From Terribacillus aidingensis (lineage in GTDB: Bacteria > Bacillota > Bacilli > Bacillales > Amphibacillaceae), in assembly GCF_900215625.1 (NCBI RefSeq), contig NZ_OBEK01000003.1, forward strand, positions 186,001 to 250,000: DNA of 64,000 bases, written 5' to 3'. The translations under genes were made by a program, and so were the position numbers. The notes under the pieces are model-generated. The model searched no databases. It saw only the letters and a list, made by a program, of their open reading frames with translations, and was not told the DNA's origin. This document shows, piece after piece, positions 24,398 to 32,996 of this stretch (position 1 is the first letter of the stretch; each line of letters opens with the position of its first letter).

Positions 24398-26024
24398 GCC
24401 AATTCGTGCTCTCATTCGTATTCAGTTAAAGATGCAGTACAGTAATGTTTTTAAGAAACCAAGCGTCTTCCTTGGCTTGGTTCTCGGGTTATTAGGTTTG
24501 CTTTTTATAGGGCTGATGTTTGGCGGATTTGTCCTGCAAGTAATTGATCTAATCTACACCATGCTCGAACCGTCAGGAAACTCAAATATTATTTTAGGCG
24601 CGCTCTTTCTCATGAATTTCATTGTTTTGCTTCTTTTGTCCTTAACTTTAGTTATGAATGCTTTTTACTTCACCGAAGATATCAGCTCTTTCCTGCACTT
24701 TCCAGTATATTCCTATCAGCTGCTGATTGCGAAATCAGTGAATCCGCTTGTTTATGTTTATTTAGTTACGGCGGGAACCTACTTTCCAGTCAGCATGTAC
24801 TATGGGGCTCTGTCTGATGCAGCCGCGATGTATTATGTTTTCGCTTTGCTTCTATTTTTCGTTATACCAGTTATTCCTTATTCGCTGGCATCCGTAACTG
24901 TCATGTTTGTGATGCTGTTTGTTAACAAAGGCAAGAATAAAGATAGAAGCAAAGTAATCGGCGGGATCATCGGCTTTATCTTGCTGATTTTGTTAAATGT
25001 CGTACTTCGGTTACAGCATGATCCAGAAAAGATTGCCGACACCATTGCCACCAGTGCTGAAGGAGGCGGGTTGCTGCATATGGCAACCATGTATTATCCT
25101 CCTGCATGGCTCATGACAAACCTCTTGACAGCAGACAGCTTCTGGATAAGTCTGTTGTACCTGATTATTGTTCTAGTGATTGCCTCAGCTGCCTTTTGGC
25201 TTTTCTATGCGGCATCACAAAAGCTATATTTGAAAGGTGCATTAGGACTGAATACGGGATCCGGTAAGCAATTTAACGGCAAGGGACTGTACCGCAAAGA
25301 AAAATCCGTTGTGTATGCTTACCGCAGAAAGGAAATACAGACGATATTCCGGACGCCAACATTCTTTCTGCAATGTGTAGCTGGCACACTCATTATGCCG
25401 GTTTTACTCGTCGTCATTATTCTCATGGGTGATTTTACTTCTGCAGCTTCCTTGGCAAAAAGCTTGGACGGCAGCGGCCTTTACGTTGCCATACTAGCAG
25501 CAAACGTTCTCACTATAGGACTTAATCCGGTAAGTATTGTAAGCTTTTCAAAAGATGGTCACAGCTGGGAAGCCCATCTTTTCCTGCCGTTGAAGATGCG
25601 GCAAATTGTTTTTGCCAAGCTGCAAGCTGCTTTTCTCATCAACCTTCTGCCAATCACCGTCATGTTCATCGCTGCCGTTTTTGTTTTGCAGCTGACTATT
25701 TGGCAGGCAGTACTTTGGCTGTTCCTTGCTTTGTTAGTGAATGCAGCTGTGACAATCATCGGGATGCTCAGTGACCTGTATTATCCTAAGCTCGGCTGGA
25801 CAGAGGAATCGGAACTGTTCCAAAACAGACTTGCCAGCCTCATCGCCATTGTTGTTTCTGTTGGCTCCCTAGGTATGTTGATTGCCTTGTTGCTTTTACT
25901 GAATATGCAGATGCTTGTTTCGCTGCTTTTCACTGTTTTATACATTTGTGTCCTTGTTGCTGCATTATTGTATTCTGTCAGGCGGCTGCTGCGGTCTGCT
26001 GATCGCACAACACTGACAAAGTAA
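24390..26024 (+). CDS. ythQ: ABC transporter permease, YthQ-like
   Basis: A 544-aa integral membrane protein with about twelve hydrophobic segments, in two halves separated by a hydrophilic loop at about 285-320 (GSGKQFNGKGLYRKEKSV). Size and overlap with the ATPase fit YthQ. The ATG lies within the end of ythP, indicating translational coupling. A terminator follows at once, so this is a two-gene operon. No substrate-binding protein is encoded, consistent with an exporter or regulator of membrane function. Confidence 0.75.
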   Translation: MHKPIRALIRIQLKMQYSNVFKKPSVFLGLVLGLLGLLFIGLMFGGFVLQVIDLIYTMLEPSGNSNIILGALFLMNFIVLLLLSLTLVMNAFYFTEDISSFLHFPVYSYQLLIAKSVNPLVYVYLVTAGTYFPVSMYYGALSDAAAMYYVFALLLFFVIPVIPYSLASVTVMFVMLFVNKGKNKDRSKVIGGIIGFILLILLNVVLRLQHDPEKIADTIATSAEGGGLLHMATMYYPPAWLMTNLLTADSFWISLLYLIIVLVIASAAFWLFYAASQKLYLKGALGLNTGSGKQFNGKGLYRKEKSVVYAYRRKEIQTIFRTPTFFLQCVAGTLIMPVLLVVIILMGDFTSAASLAKSLDGSGLYVAILAANVLTIGLNPVSIVSFSKDGHSWEAHLFLPLKMRQIVFAKLQAAFLINLLPITVMFIAAVFVLQLTIWQAVLWLFLALLVNAAVTIIGMLSDLYYPKLGWTEESELFQNRLASLIAIVVSVGSLGMLIALLLLLNMQMLVSLLFTVLYICVLVAALLYSVRRLLRSADRTTLTK

Positions 26025-26057
26025 GAAGCTTTGCACCATCGCGTGCAAAGCTTCTTC
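26024..26057 (+). terminator. Terminator of ythPQ
   Basis: GAAGCTTTGCAC and GTGCAAAGCTTC pair perfectly around CATCGC, followed by TTC; the T tract is weak. Confidence 0.8.
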
Positions 26058-26068
26058 GTGTTCATCTA

Positions 26069-26206
26069 TTAATAGCAATAGCCACTGCCATATCCATAAT
26101 CGTAATTGCTGCCACCTACGTAGCAAGAACCCACGATAATTAAAAGAATAAACAATACCACGAGAAATGCAAAACCGAAACCTTCGTTTCCATTTTCTTT
26201 TGACAT
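26069..26206 (-). CDS. YjcZ-family small sporulation protein
   Basis: A 45-aa peptide too short for usual gene finders. It begins MSKENGNEG, has one hydrophobic helix (FAFLVVLFILLIIVGSCYV, about 12-30) and a Gly/Tyr-rich end (NYDYGYGSGYCY). This is the YjcZ family layout, tiny membrane peptides made in the mother cell or forespore. AGGGGGAA is placed well before the ATG, and a SigE/SigK-like -10 (CATACGATA) lies 32 bases upstream. Function unknown, perhaps coat or membrane structure. Confidence 0.85.
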   Translation of the reverse strand: MSKENGNEGFGFAFLVVLFILLIIVGSCYVGGSNYDYGYGSGYCY

Positions 26207-26237
26207 CTGTACTTCCCCCTTTTCCTACAGGATAATG

Positions 26238-26246
26238 TATCGTATG
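26238..26246 (-). promoter_or_regulatory. SigE/SigK-type -10 of the YjcZ-like gene
   Basis: CATACGATA on the minus strand fits the CATAnnnTA pattern of mother-cell sigma factors. The -35 region is weak. Confidence 0.35.
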
Positions 26247-26287
26247 TACACCACCTAGAAAAGGAAAGGGCAGATACCCATTTCTAT

Positions 26288-27043
26288 TTAAACATAATCC
26301 TTTACAGCATATCGTTTGCCATTTTCTATACTTTCACTTGTGAGAATATCGACAAGAACACCACCTACAAACATTGGGTCGCGCAATGACTTGTTCGTGA
26401 CATAGTCTTTGAATTTTTGTACATCCTGGAATTGTTCCGGTTCACTGGACCGTATGTCTGCCTGCATATCTGTGTCCATGATACCCGGATTATAAGCAAT
26501 GGCGATATTACCGGATCCTGCCTCACTTTCTTCCAAGGCAACTGTTTCCGTATAACGGTTCAATCCAGCCTTCGATGTACTGTATGCGCTCCAGCCATGC
26601 ACAGAACGTTCTGCTGCACCTGAAGTAACGTTTACGATTACAAGCGGTACGTTATGTGTTTTCGCATACTTTAAGAATATGGAGCAAGCTAGCATCGGTG
26701 CCGTCAGATTAATTGCCAGATGTGCTTCCAGTTCCTGAAGACTATAAGCATCCGCTGTCGCAATGGGACCGACTACCCCCGCATTATTAATCAAGTACAC
26801 GGAATCTTTCGCGTTAGAAAATATATCTGCGGCTAACTCCTCAAAAATCTGCGCACACGCTGCTGTATCCTGTAAGTCACCATAACGATAAGAGTAACTT
26901 GCAGTTCCCTTCCCTTTATAGGAAGGAAGTGCATTACTATCTTTTCTGGCAACGCCAATCACTTTGAATTCCTTATCCATTAAATGCTTCGCAATTGCTT
27001 CTCCCAACCCGCGGGAAGTTCCTGTTACTACTGCTGTTTTCAT
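26288..27043 (-). CDS. Short-chain dehydrogenase, YueD/benzil-reductase-like
   Basis: A 251-aa NADP(H)-type SDR. Cofactor motif TGTSRGLG at 8-15, NNAG near 90, catalytic Ser in VNVTSGAAE and YSTSK near 160. The ending NGKRYAVKDYV and overall size resemble the benzil reductase/sepiapterin reductase branch (B. subtilis YueD). A carbonyl-reducing role is likely; the physiological substrate is unknown. Its start overlaps the stop of the upstream mug gene by 4 bases, so the two are co-translated. Confidence 0.8.
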   Translation of the reverse strand: MKTAVVTGTSRGLGEAIAKHLMDKEFKVIGVARKDSNALPSYKGKGTASYSYRYGDLQDTAACAQIFEELAADIFSNAKDSVYLINNAGVVGPIATADAYSLQELEAHLAINLTAPMLACSIFLKYAKTHNVPLVIVNVTSGAAERSVHGWSAYSTSKAGLNRYTETVALEESEAGSGNIAIAYNPGIMDTDMQADIRSSEPEQFQDVQKFKDYVTNKSLRDPMFVGGVLVDILTSESIENGKRYAVKDYV

Positions 27044-27570
27044 TTAATCTCCTCCTCTGTATCTTTTAAAATAGCTGGTAATTCCGCATAAATGTGCACA
27101 ATATCAGCCATCGGCATTCGTACAAGTCCGCTGGACGACGGGGCAACAAATTCGAGTACATCAGATGTAACCGGAGACTTTTGCAAGCCCCAATTCGTTT
27201 GTTTCACTTTACCATACTGCTGATACACACCTTTTCCGACAAAGCATGCAATCTTCGGCTGGTAGTAAGCTAATTTCTCTTGAAGCAAATCCGCCCCTTC
27301 TATGTATTCTTCCTTCGTAATATCAGCGGCTGCTTTCGTCGGCCTGGCCACGATATTTGTGAATCCTATTCCTTCTTTAAGCAAATCCCGATCTTCGTAA
27401 GGCTCATATTTGCGATCCGTAATACCCGCTTGATAGAGGATATTCCAAAAGCGGTTATTTCGATTTGCGTAATGATGACCGGTTTCAGCAGAACGTACGC
27501 TCGGATTAAATCCAATAAACAAGAGCCGCAGCCCCTTCTCTAAATGATCCGGTATTGGTTCAAGCTCCAT
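27040..27570 (-). CDS. mug: Mismatch-specific uracil/thymine-DNA glycosylase, Mug-like
   Basis: A 176-aa DNA glycosylase of the Mug/TDG family, which removes uracil or thymine from G:U and G:T mismatches. The active-site motif is GFNPSVRSAETG (GxNPS type) near 20-31. The second conserved stretch is SSSGLVRMP near 145, in place of the usual NPS loop. The family is patchy in Bacillaceae. It is the first gene of a two-gene unit with an SDR; no functional link is obvious. Confidence 0.85.
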   Translation of the reverse strand: MELEPIPDHLEKGLRLLFIGFNPSVRSAETGHHYANRNNRFWNILYQAGITDRKYEPYEDRDLLKEGIGFTNIVARPTKAAADITKEEYIEGADLLQEKLAYYQPKIACFVGKGVYQQYGKVKQTNWGLQKSPVTSDVLEFVAPSSSGLVRMPMADIVHIYAELPAILKDTEEEIK

Positions 27571-27620
27571 CTATAGCACCTCCGTCTTTCTACATTGTAG
27601 CCCGGACTACTTGCAGACGC

Positions 27621-27652
27621 AAAAAGAAGCACAGCTCGCGGCTGTGCTTCTT
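27621..27652 (-). terminator. Terminator of the C39-like peptidase gene
   Basis: GAAGCACAGC, loop CGCGA, GCTGTGCTTC and TTTTT on the minus strand. Confidence 0.9.
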
Positions 27653-27654
27653 CC

Positions 27655-28410
27655 TTACTTCTCAATATATATAGCTTGACTGCCTAGCTGTTTCCAAGCC
27701 TTCTCAAAATTCTCCCTGTCTACTTCCTGGTTTTTCTGTCCGTATGGATTATTAAGAAATACCCTATCCTCCGTGTAGCCTGTTACTGCCACACTATGAA
27801 CACTGTATGTGACATCTGCTTTCCCATTCGGCGTTTCCCAAGACTCCATATCGTCAGTCTGTGTAAAACTTGAAGTGGTAACAATCCATACCGGATTACC
27901 TTGATCAAGCGGTTCGTAAATCGCTTCTTCAACTGATGAGCCCGTTTTATCAACTGCTTTGTCACCGGCTATTTTCTTAGCAAGATTCATGATAGGTCCG
28001 TGATAAACACCAAGTCCTGGTCCACTCTGCATATCACCGACAAATCCTTCGTTCGGATCTCCTCGAAGCCCATTACCATATTGCAGCGGCACATACGGGA
28101 TTTGTTCAGCCAATTCATTCTTAGTCACATCAAAACCAGCGTATAAGAGAATCATTGCTAAACTCGTCACTTCACACCCATTATATAAACGCGGTGCATC
28201 CATTTGGTTTAAAAGCGGCACATCTAAAGGACTGTCTTTAACGGCGGAAAGTTCTGGCACTTCCTCTTTGTTAGAAGCCTTATATGTTCTAGCAGAGATA
28301 TTTGATGCTTCTGCCCGCAGTTCATCTGATCTGTTTTGATATGTCAGCACTGCTAGAACAATTGCTATGACTGCCAGTGTACCTAGCATTATTACGTATT
28401 TATTATTCAT
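27655..28410 (-). CDS. C39-like cysteine peptidase, membrane-anchored
   Basis: A 251-aa protein with an N-terminal signal anchor (YVIMLGTLAVIAIVLAVL, about 5-22) and an extracellular papain-like domain of the C39-like (YvpB) type. Catalytic Cys79 lies in NGCEVTSLAMIL, the histidine in YSVHSVAVTGY, and the third residue in FLNNPYG. The start at 28410 is chosen for AGGAGA six bases upstream. No ABC transporter or bacteriocin precursor is nearby, so it is probably a general surface protease or amidase, not a bacteriocin processor. Confidence 0.85.
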   Translation of the reverse strand: MNNKYVIMLGTLAVIAIVLAVLTYQNRSDELRAEASNISARTYKASNKEEVPELSAVKDSPLDVPLLNQMDAPRLYNGCEVTSLAMILLYAGFDVTKNELAEQIPYVPLQYGNGLRGDPNEGFVGDMQSGPGLGVYHGPIMNLAKKIAGDKAVDKTGSSVEEAIYEPLDQGNPVWIVTTSSFTQTDDMESWETPNGKADVTYSVHSVAVTGYTEDRVFLNNPYGQKNQEVDRENFEKAWKQLGSQAIYIEK

Positions 28411-28496
28411 ATATTCTCTCCTGTACAAAAGGATCAGCAGGTTTACTTTCCATTATAAATTATCCAAGACCTGCGGAACAATATACATTCATCTAT

Positions 28497-28527
28497 TTAA
28501 TAAAAAATTAAGATGCACGACATACTA
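28497..28527 (+). promoter_or_regulatory. SigG-type promoter of sspL
   Basis: TTAATA, 18 bases, CATACTA. The -10 is a perfect CATnCTA-type SigG box, 19 bases before the sspL start codon. Confidence 0.6.
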
Positions 28528-28545
28528 ATGCTTGAGGTGATAAAG

Positions 28546-28680
28546 ATGCCGAAAAACAACAGTCGAAATAAGAATGCGGCTACAAGCGTGAATAAGCAGG
28601 GTCTTACAGAAGACACAGCTAATCAAGAACCGAAAAGTCAGCTGGAGCAGCGTGCCAAGAAAAAAAATACAAAAATATAA
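28546..28680 (+). CDS. sspL: Minor small acid-soluble spore protein SspL
   Basis: A 44-aa basic peptide missed by length cut-offs. The second half, PKSQLEQRAKKKNTK, is the SspL signature; the first half is Asn-rich (PKNNSRNKNAATS). GAGGTGAT lies six bases before the ATG and a SigG-type promoter precedes it, so expression should be confined to the forespore. Minor SASPs of this class sit in the spore core; their role is unclear. A bidirectional terminator follows. Confidence 0.85.
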   Translation: MPKNNSRNKNAATSVNKQGLTEDTANQEPKSQLEQRAKKKNTKI

Positions 28681-28720
28681 AAAAACACAGCCTCCTATTG
28701 AGGCTGTGTACATTATTTTT
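28678..28720 (+). terminator. Bidirectional terminator between sspL and the methyltransferase gene
   Basis: ACACAGCCTC, loop CTATT, GAGGCTGTGT, with T runs on both strands. Confidence 0.88.
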
Positions 28721-29372
28721 TCCTTGCGACGACAAACCAAGACTGCACATCTTTCTCTGCACCCGCTTCAAAATCAATCCGTTGATTATGAAGGGTCATT
28801 TCGACAATCTGGTAAGTATCTTGAAGCATCTCTTGCAATTCGTTTTCGTGGAAGAAATGCATGATTCGATTCTCCACTAGGAAGGTATCTTTCTCCAATT
28901 CCACACCTGCACCGTAGTACTTTTCATCTCTCGCTGACAAACAGGAGAAAATCAAAAGACCATTTTTACGCAAATGAGAAGTGAAATGGTGAAATAGTTT
29001 CTCTCTTTCTTCCCCTGTATACATATGAAGTATGTTTGATAAATAAATGCCATCGAATCTTTCTGTCGAAGGAAAAGGCAAATTCAAGTAATCTCCGACA
29101 AAATGTTTTACATTGGACAAACCAACTGCCTTTGCATAATTACTGGCACGTTCTATTGCCACTTCTGAAATATCACAAGCTGTTACATGAAAAGCGTATT
29201 CTCCAAAGAAATTACTGTTTCTTCCATACCCACAGCCTGGTACGAATAGCCGCTTTGCCTGATCTGCTGCAAAGTATGGATATGCCATCACTGCTGATGG
29301 TGTTGCTTCCGTTCCCCAAATGTCCCCTGCTTCAAAACGATTATTCCAATAGGTTTGTAACGTTATACTCAC
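28713..29372 (-). CDS. Class I SAM-dependent methyltransferase
   Basis: A 219-aa methyltransferase. Motif I is FVPGCGYGRNSNFF near 43-56, motif II CDISEVAIERA near 66-76, and motif IV FDGIYLSNILHMY near 105. The start is GTG at 29372 with a GGGGGAA site rather far (11 bases). The fold resembles tellurite/thiopurine-type methyltransferases, which act on small toxic substrates, but the acceptor is not known. It stands alone, with a terminator shared with sspL. Confidence 0.75.
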   Translation of the reverse strand: MSITLQTYWNNRFEAGDIWGTEATPSAVMAYPYFAADQAKRLFVPGCGYGRNSNFFGEYAFHVTACDISEVAIERASNYAKAVGLSNVKHFVGDYLNLPFPSTERFDGIYLSNILHMYTGEEREKLFHHFTSHLRKNGLLIFSCLSARDEKYYGAGVELEKDTFLVENRIMHFFHENELQEMLQDTYQIVEMTLHNQRIDFEAGAEKDVQSWFVVARKK

Positions 29373-29528
29373 AGTGCCATTTCCCCCAGCATAGAGTGTT
29401 ATACATTGTTTTAGTAAATTACTTTACAAAGAATTTACTAGACATAGTGTAACATGTTTAGACAATGTTGAAAGGTTATTTTCTGAAAAAAAATGTAAAG
29501 AAATAATCACTACAATTTGTGCAATTCT

Positions 29529-30050
29529 TCACTTAATCCATTCTTCTCGAAGCAGCCCCATACGGATAGAATCATAATATTCACCGTTATAATAACGGCA
29601 TTTCCGCATCCGAGCTTCCAATGTCATGTTAAGTTTTTCTCCCAGCCGCATCATCCGTTTATTCCCGGACCATGTAGTGTACCCTACTCGCACAATTGGC
29701 ATGGTGTCGAATAAATGCGTGATCCACTGTTCCAACGCTGCTGTTCCATAGCCGCCATTCCAGTATGTTGGATCAAATATTGTTATACCCATCTCCAGCC
29801 ATCTGGACGGTTTGTGTTCCCAATAATAGCTGACAGTTCCAATGACCGCTTCTTTAGCTTCTATTACCCATTGATCTGGTGAGTTCACTCCAAATTGGTA
29901 ACTAGCTAAGAACTCCTCTTTTGTTTTGTGCATCAAAGGAAAATAGGGAGCATCCCACTTTTTCCATTCTGGTTCCTGTTCTCCATATTTCAGCTCCCAT
30001 ATAAGGGCTCCTTCTGACTCTCTTGGCGGTCTAATTGTTACAGCAGTCAT
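29529..30050 (-). CDS. GNAT acetyltransferase (RimJ/RimL-like)
   Basis: A 173-aa N-acetyltransferase. The acetyl-CoA site is seen in MGITIFDPTYWNGGYGTAAL near 88-106; the end LEARMRKCRYYNGEYYDSIR has the pattern of RimJ/RimL-like enzymes that modify protein N-termini or small amines. Its ATG directly follows the stop codon of the nucleotidyltransferase gene, so both belong to one operon with the alkyltransferase-like gene. Confidence 0.8.
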   Translation of the reverse strand: MTAVTIRPPRESEGALIWELKYGEQEPEWKKWDAPYFPLMHKTKEEFLASYQFGVNSPDQWVIEAKEAVIGTVSYYWEHKPSRWLEMGITIFDPTYWNGGYGTAALEQWITHLFDTMPIVRVGYTTWSGNKRMMRLGEKLNMTLEARMRKCRYYNGEYYDSIRMGLLREEWIK

Positions 30051-30644
30051 TTATATACTTTCCTCCATTCGGACACGCGGCCACAGCCGCTGCCAATTCT
30101 TTTTGTTCACCCTGTCAAGATAGATGTAATGATATGGTGTACGACTCACATAAAGAGGTGTCGGAGCAATACGGCAAGCGAGCAGATCATCTACTCCATA
30201 CGGTGCGATCAATTGCAGTTTACCTTCCTTTAGCTTGTCCCCAATACTCGTGGCTGTTTGCGGGTAGCAAGCAATCGCATGCGCTGTATCACGAAACGAA
30301 GGCATCTGATTGACATGATGCATTCTCGCTTGGTTTTTCACTGACCAAGGTACATCAGGCATCATTTTTGCAAGCATGTTTTCAAGTTCTTTCTCCGTTG
30401 CTTTGTCTATGTCGTGCGCATCAAAATAAACCACATCCACATCCATAAGCGGCGTTCTTTCTATGTAGCCATGCTGCATATCCCATGCTTTTGCCCTGAC
30501 AAATCCTGCACTTATGCAGCAATCTGGAAGTTCTAACTTGGCAGCTGTGTCCAATATTGTTATCATCCATTTATCTTGTTTGATTGCTTCTAGCAAGTCA
30601 GCTTCTGTCTGCAGCGGACATGCGCGTGGGTTACCTAGGCTCAT
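30051..30644 (-). CDS. Nucleotidyltransferase-like protein (NTP_transf_6)
   Basis: A 197-aa protein of the family formerly DUF925. CCISAGFVRAKAWD near 42-55 holds the GxxR-type start of the fold, and LMDVDVVYFDA near 66-76 supplies the two acidic residues expected to bind metal; KNQARMHH and DTAHAIACYP complete the family pattern. The activity of this group is not established. It overlaps the alkyltransferase-like gene by 14 bases and touches the GNAT gene, so the three are tightly co-expressed. Confidence 0.75.
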   Translation of the reverse strand: MSLGNPRACPLQTEADLLEAIKQDKWMITILDTAAKLELPDCCISAGFVRAKAWDMQHGYIERTPLMDVDVVYFDAHDIDKATEKELENMLAKMMPDVPWSVKNQARMHHVNQMPSFRDTAHAIACYPQTATSIGDKLKEGKLQLIAPYGVDDLLACRIAPTPLYVSRTPYHYIYLDRVNKKNWQRLWPRVRMEESI

Positions 30645-30936
30645 AGCGATACTCCTCCAAATTCACACGCCCGTTTTGTACTTCCAACCCTTCCTCGTAC
30701 AATCGTTCCATTTGTTCATTTCGTGTTTCTTCATCTCGTATTTTTAATTTGCCATCCGCGCTTAGCACACGGTGCCACGGCAGTTCGTATTTTTGGCTCA
30801 TGCTATGTAAAATCCTAGATACTTGTCTTGCTCCGCGTGCTCGTCCAGCTGCTGCACTGATTTGACCGTATGTCATTACTTTGCCTTTAGGTATGGACCG
30901 TATAACACGGATTACCTCTACCGTAAATGAATCCAT
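30631..30936 (-). CDS. Alkyltransferase-like protein (ATL)
   Basis: A 101-aa relative of O6-methylguanine-DNA methyltransferase in which the acceptor motif PCHRV is PWHRV (residues 53-57). The catalytic Cys is therefore replaced by Trp, the defining mark of ATL proteins. These bind O6-alkylguanine, flip the base and hand the lesion to nucleotide excision repair. The helix-turn-helix (MTYGQISAAAGRARGARQV) that holds DNA is intact. The start at 30936 follows GGGGGG; an earlier start adds an unlikely leader. Confidence 0.88.
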   Translation of the reverse strand: MDSFTVEVIRVIRSIPKGKVMTYGQISAAAGRARGARQVSRILHSMSQKYELPWHRVLSADGKLKIRDEETRNEQMERLYEEGLEVQNGRVNLEEYRYEPR

Positions 30937-31105
30937 CGTATCCCCCCTTTTTTTAGAACTATCTGTCAATTAGTATAGCAGAACATCTTGTCGCTATGAT
31001 AAGCCATTTAGAATATGATAGACTCTACTTAAATAGTCTAAAAGATCATCACCTGTTTAACATCTTGCCAGACGGGCTATGTAGTAAACGAGAGGAGAAT
31101 GTGTA

Positions 31106-31471
31106 ATGAAACATATCGTGTTTTTTGATGCAAGCTGCCCCCTTTGTTCCACTGCAAAGCAAATAATCCAAAAACTGGATTGGCTGGATAATGTGAAATG
31201 GATTCCGGTACAGAATATCGAGAATTATGAGCGTTTCCGTTTTCTCGCCAAAGGAGATGTGTATGACCGCATCCATATGATGTCCTTCAAAGGAGACATT
31301 TACAGAGGACATGAAACTGTTAAAAAAATATTAACACTGCTGCCTGCTACCGTAGTATTAGGTTGGCTGTTGTATTTGCCATTTTTAGATCCCTATTTGG
31401 AATCCTTATATAAATGGATATCAGACAACCGCCATGACTGGTTTGGTACAAAACAATTGAAAGCCATATAA
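31106..31471 (+). CDS. DCC-family thiol-disulfide oxidoreductase-like protein (DUF393)
   Basis: A 121-aa protein whose N-terminus FFDASCPLCS carries the D-x-x-CPxC motif of the DCC family, a thioredoxin-like group. A hydrophobic stretch, VVLGWLLYLPFLDPYL, at about 86-101 may associate with the membrane. A conserved end pattern (YKWISDNRHDWFG) is present. Redox function is plausible but unproven. GAGAGGAG precedes the ATG. Confidence 0.85.
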   Translation: MKHIVFFDASCPLCSTAKQIIQKLDWLDNVKWIPVQNIENYERFRFLAKGDVYDRIHMMSFKGDIYRGHETVKKILTLLPATVVLGWLLYLPFLDPYLESLYKWISDNRHDWFGTKQLKAI

Positions 31472-31500
31472 AAAAAACGGGCAGCGCTGCCCGTTTTTCT
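31472..31500 (+). terminator. Bidirectional terminator between the DCC gene and spoVR
   Basis: AAAACGGGCAGC and its exact complement are fused as a 24-base palindrome flanked by A and T runs. Confidence 0.9.
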
Positions 31501-32910
31501 TTATAAATACTTCTTCAAAACGCGCTGCCCTTCATAACTAAACAGTACGTTTTTCCCTTCCACAACCGTCTCCATGTGAACAAACCTGCCCCATAACTGG
31601 TAGATATACGGCAATGTCCGTTCCAAATACGTCAAATCTAATTCGACGCCCTCATATTCATGCTTCAGATACAGCTCTCCGTTTGACATATAATCACCAT
31701 CTGTCACTGTCAGAAACGGAAACCCGCCATTCACACGCATCGTAATTAACTGATCTCGTACCGTTTCCCACTCTTTATCCGTCACTTTATACTCGTTTCC
31801 CTGTTTTTGGAAAAGATACATATCTTCACGGTGAACTAACTCTTTGGTTAAATAATTGCGCAGGAAGGAAATATCAGATTCAATCTCTCGGACTTCAAAC
31901 ATCTTCTCTCTGCCAGAACCCGGCTTAACTCCAAACCGGAGCATTTCTTCCGTTGGGTTGTCAAAACGTTCTTCAATATCCTCAAAAATCTTAATGCCTA
32001 AATAATAGGGGTTAATCTGCGTCGGTGAAGGCTGTACGACACCTGCATTTAGTTTTGCATATTCAATCGCTTCATCACTTGTCAGATTCATCTCTCTCAA
32101 AATACGTGCATGCCAGTAGGACGCCCATCCTTCGTTCATGATCTTTGTTTCCAGCTGCGGCCAGAAATACAGCATTTCCTCCCGCATCATCGTAAGGATA
32201 TCGCGCTGCCAATCCTCCAAAATACGGCTGTACTCCTCAATAAACAGCAGGATATCTTTTTCCGGACGAGGAGGAAAGACCTTTTTCTTCTTGTCTTTTT
32301 TCTCGTTCGTTTTTTTCTGATTAACAAACCAGATATCATCATATTCTGTTGCCCTTTCAGGAAACTCCTCTTCTCCTGTGTCTTCAGCGTCCCACCCTAG
32401 CTTAGGCCGCAATAGAGACGGATCAATATGCTCTTGGATTGCCAGCACTGCATCAAGGAAATCTTCTACTTCCTTCTTCCCATGTTCCTTCTCATATGCT
32501 GCTACCCGCTCTGCTGTTGCCGCCATGCTGTCTACCATATTTCGATTCGTATTTTGAAAGCGGACATTATTTTTGAAGAAATCACAATGCGCCAACACGT
32601 GTGCAACAATCAGCTTATTTTGAATTAAACTATTTGAGTTAAGCAGAAAAGCATAACAAGGATTTGAGTTAATAACAAGCTCGTAAATCTTACTTAGCCC
32701 CAGATCATATTGCAGCTTCATTTTATGGAATTGCTTGCCGAAACTCCAGTGTGTAAACCGCGTCGGCATACCGTAAGCACCGAATGTATAAATAATATCA
32801 GCTGGACAAATTTCATAGCGCATAGGATAAAAATCAAGTCCAAATCCTTTGGCAATTTCGGTAATTTCTCCAATAGCCCTTTCCAATGCCTGTGTGTCGG
32901 ATAGCTGCAC
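31501..32910 (-). CDS. spoVR: Stage V sporulation protein R
   Basis: A 469-aa SpoVR-family protein, needed for normal spore cortex in B. subtilis. Conserved family stretches include [15 protein letters not shown] near 48-62, [13 protein letters not shown] near 105-117 and [12 protein letters not shown] near 262-273, where clustered His and Glu suggest a metal site. The start is GTG at 32910 with AGGGGAGAG upstream. In many bacteria spoVR is linked to prkA and yhbH; here yhbH lies 18 kb away and prkA is not in the window. Confidence 0.95.
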   Translation of the reverse strand: MQLSDTQALERAIGEITEIAKGFGLDFYPMRYEICPADIIYTFGAYGMPTRFTHWSFGKQFHKMKLQYDLGLSKIYELVINSNPCYAFLLNSNSLIQNKLIVAHVLAHCDFFKNNVRFQNTNRNMVDSMAATAERVAAYEKEHGKKEVEDFLDAVLAIQEHIDPSLLRPKLGWDAEDTGEEEFPERATEYDDIWFVNQKKTNEKKDKKKKVFPPRPEKDILLFIEEYSRILEDWQRDILTMMREEMLYFWPQLETKIMNEGWASYWHARILREMNLTSDEAIEYAKLNAGVVQPSPTQINPYYLGIKIFEDIEERFDNPTEEMLRFGVKPGSGREKMFEVREIESDISFLRNYLTKELVHREDMYLFQKQGNEYKVTDKEWETVRDQLITMRVNGGFPFLTVTDGDYMSNGELYLKHEYEGVELDLTYLERTLPYIYQLWGRFVHMETVVEGKNVLFSYEGQRVLKKYL

Positions 32911-32961
32911 GGGCTCTCTCCCCTTTGTACGTAATAGTATTTATACTTATGCAGGGAAGGC

Positions 32962-32988
32962 AAAAAAAAGACGCCCATATGGACGTCT
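32962..32988 (-). terminator. Terminator of the dipeptidase gene
   Basis: AGACGTCC-ATAT-GGGCGTCT and seven T on the minus strand. Confidence 0.9.
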
Positions 32989-32996
32989 CCCCTTAC

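Noticed and set aside
27655-28410. Bacteriocin-processing C39 peptidase
   Set aside because: No ABC transporter fusion, no double-glycine precursor peptide nearby; the C39-like single-domain form fits better.
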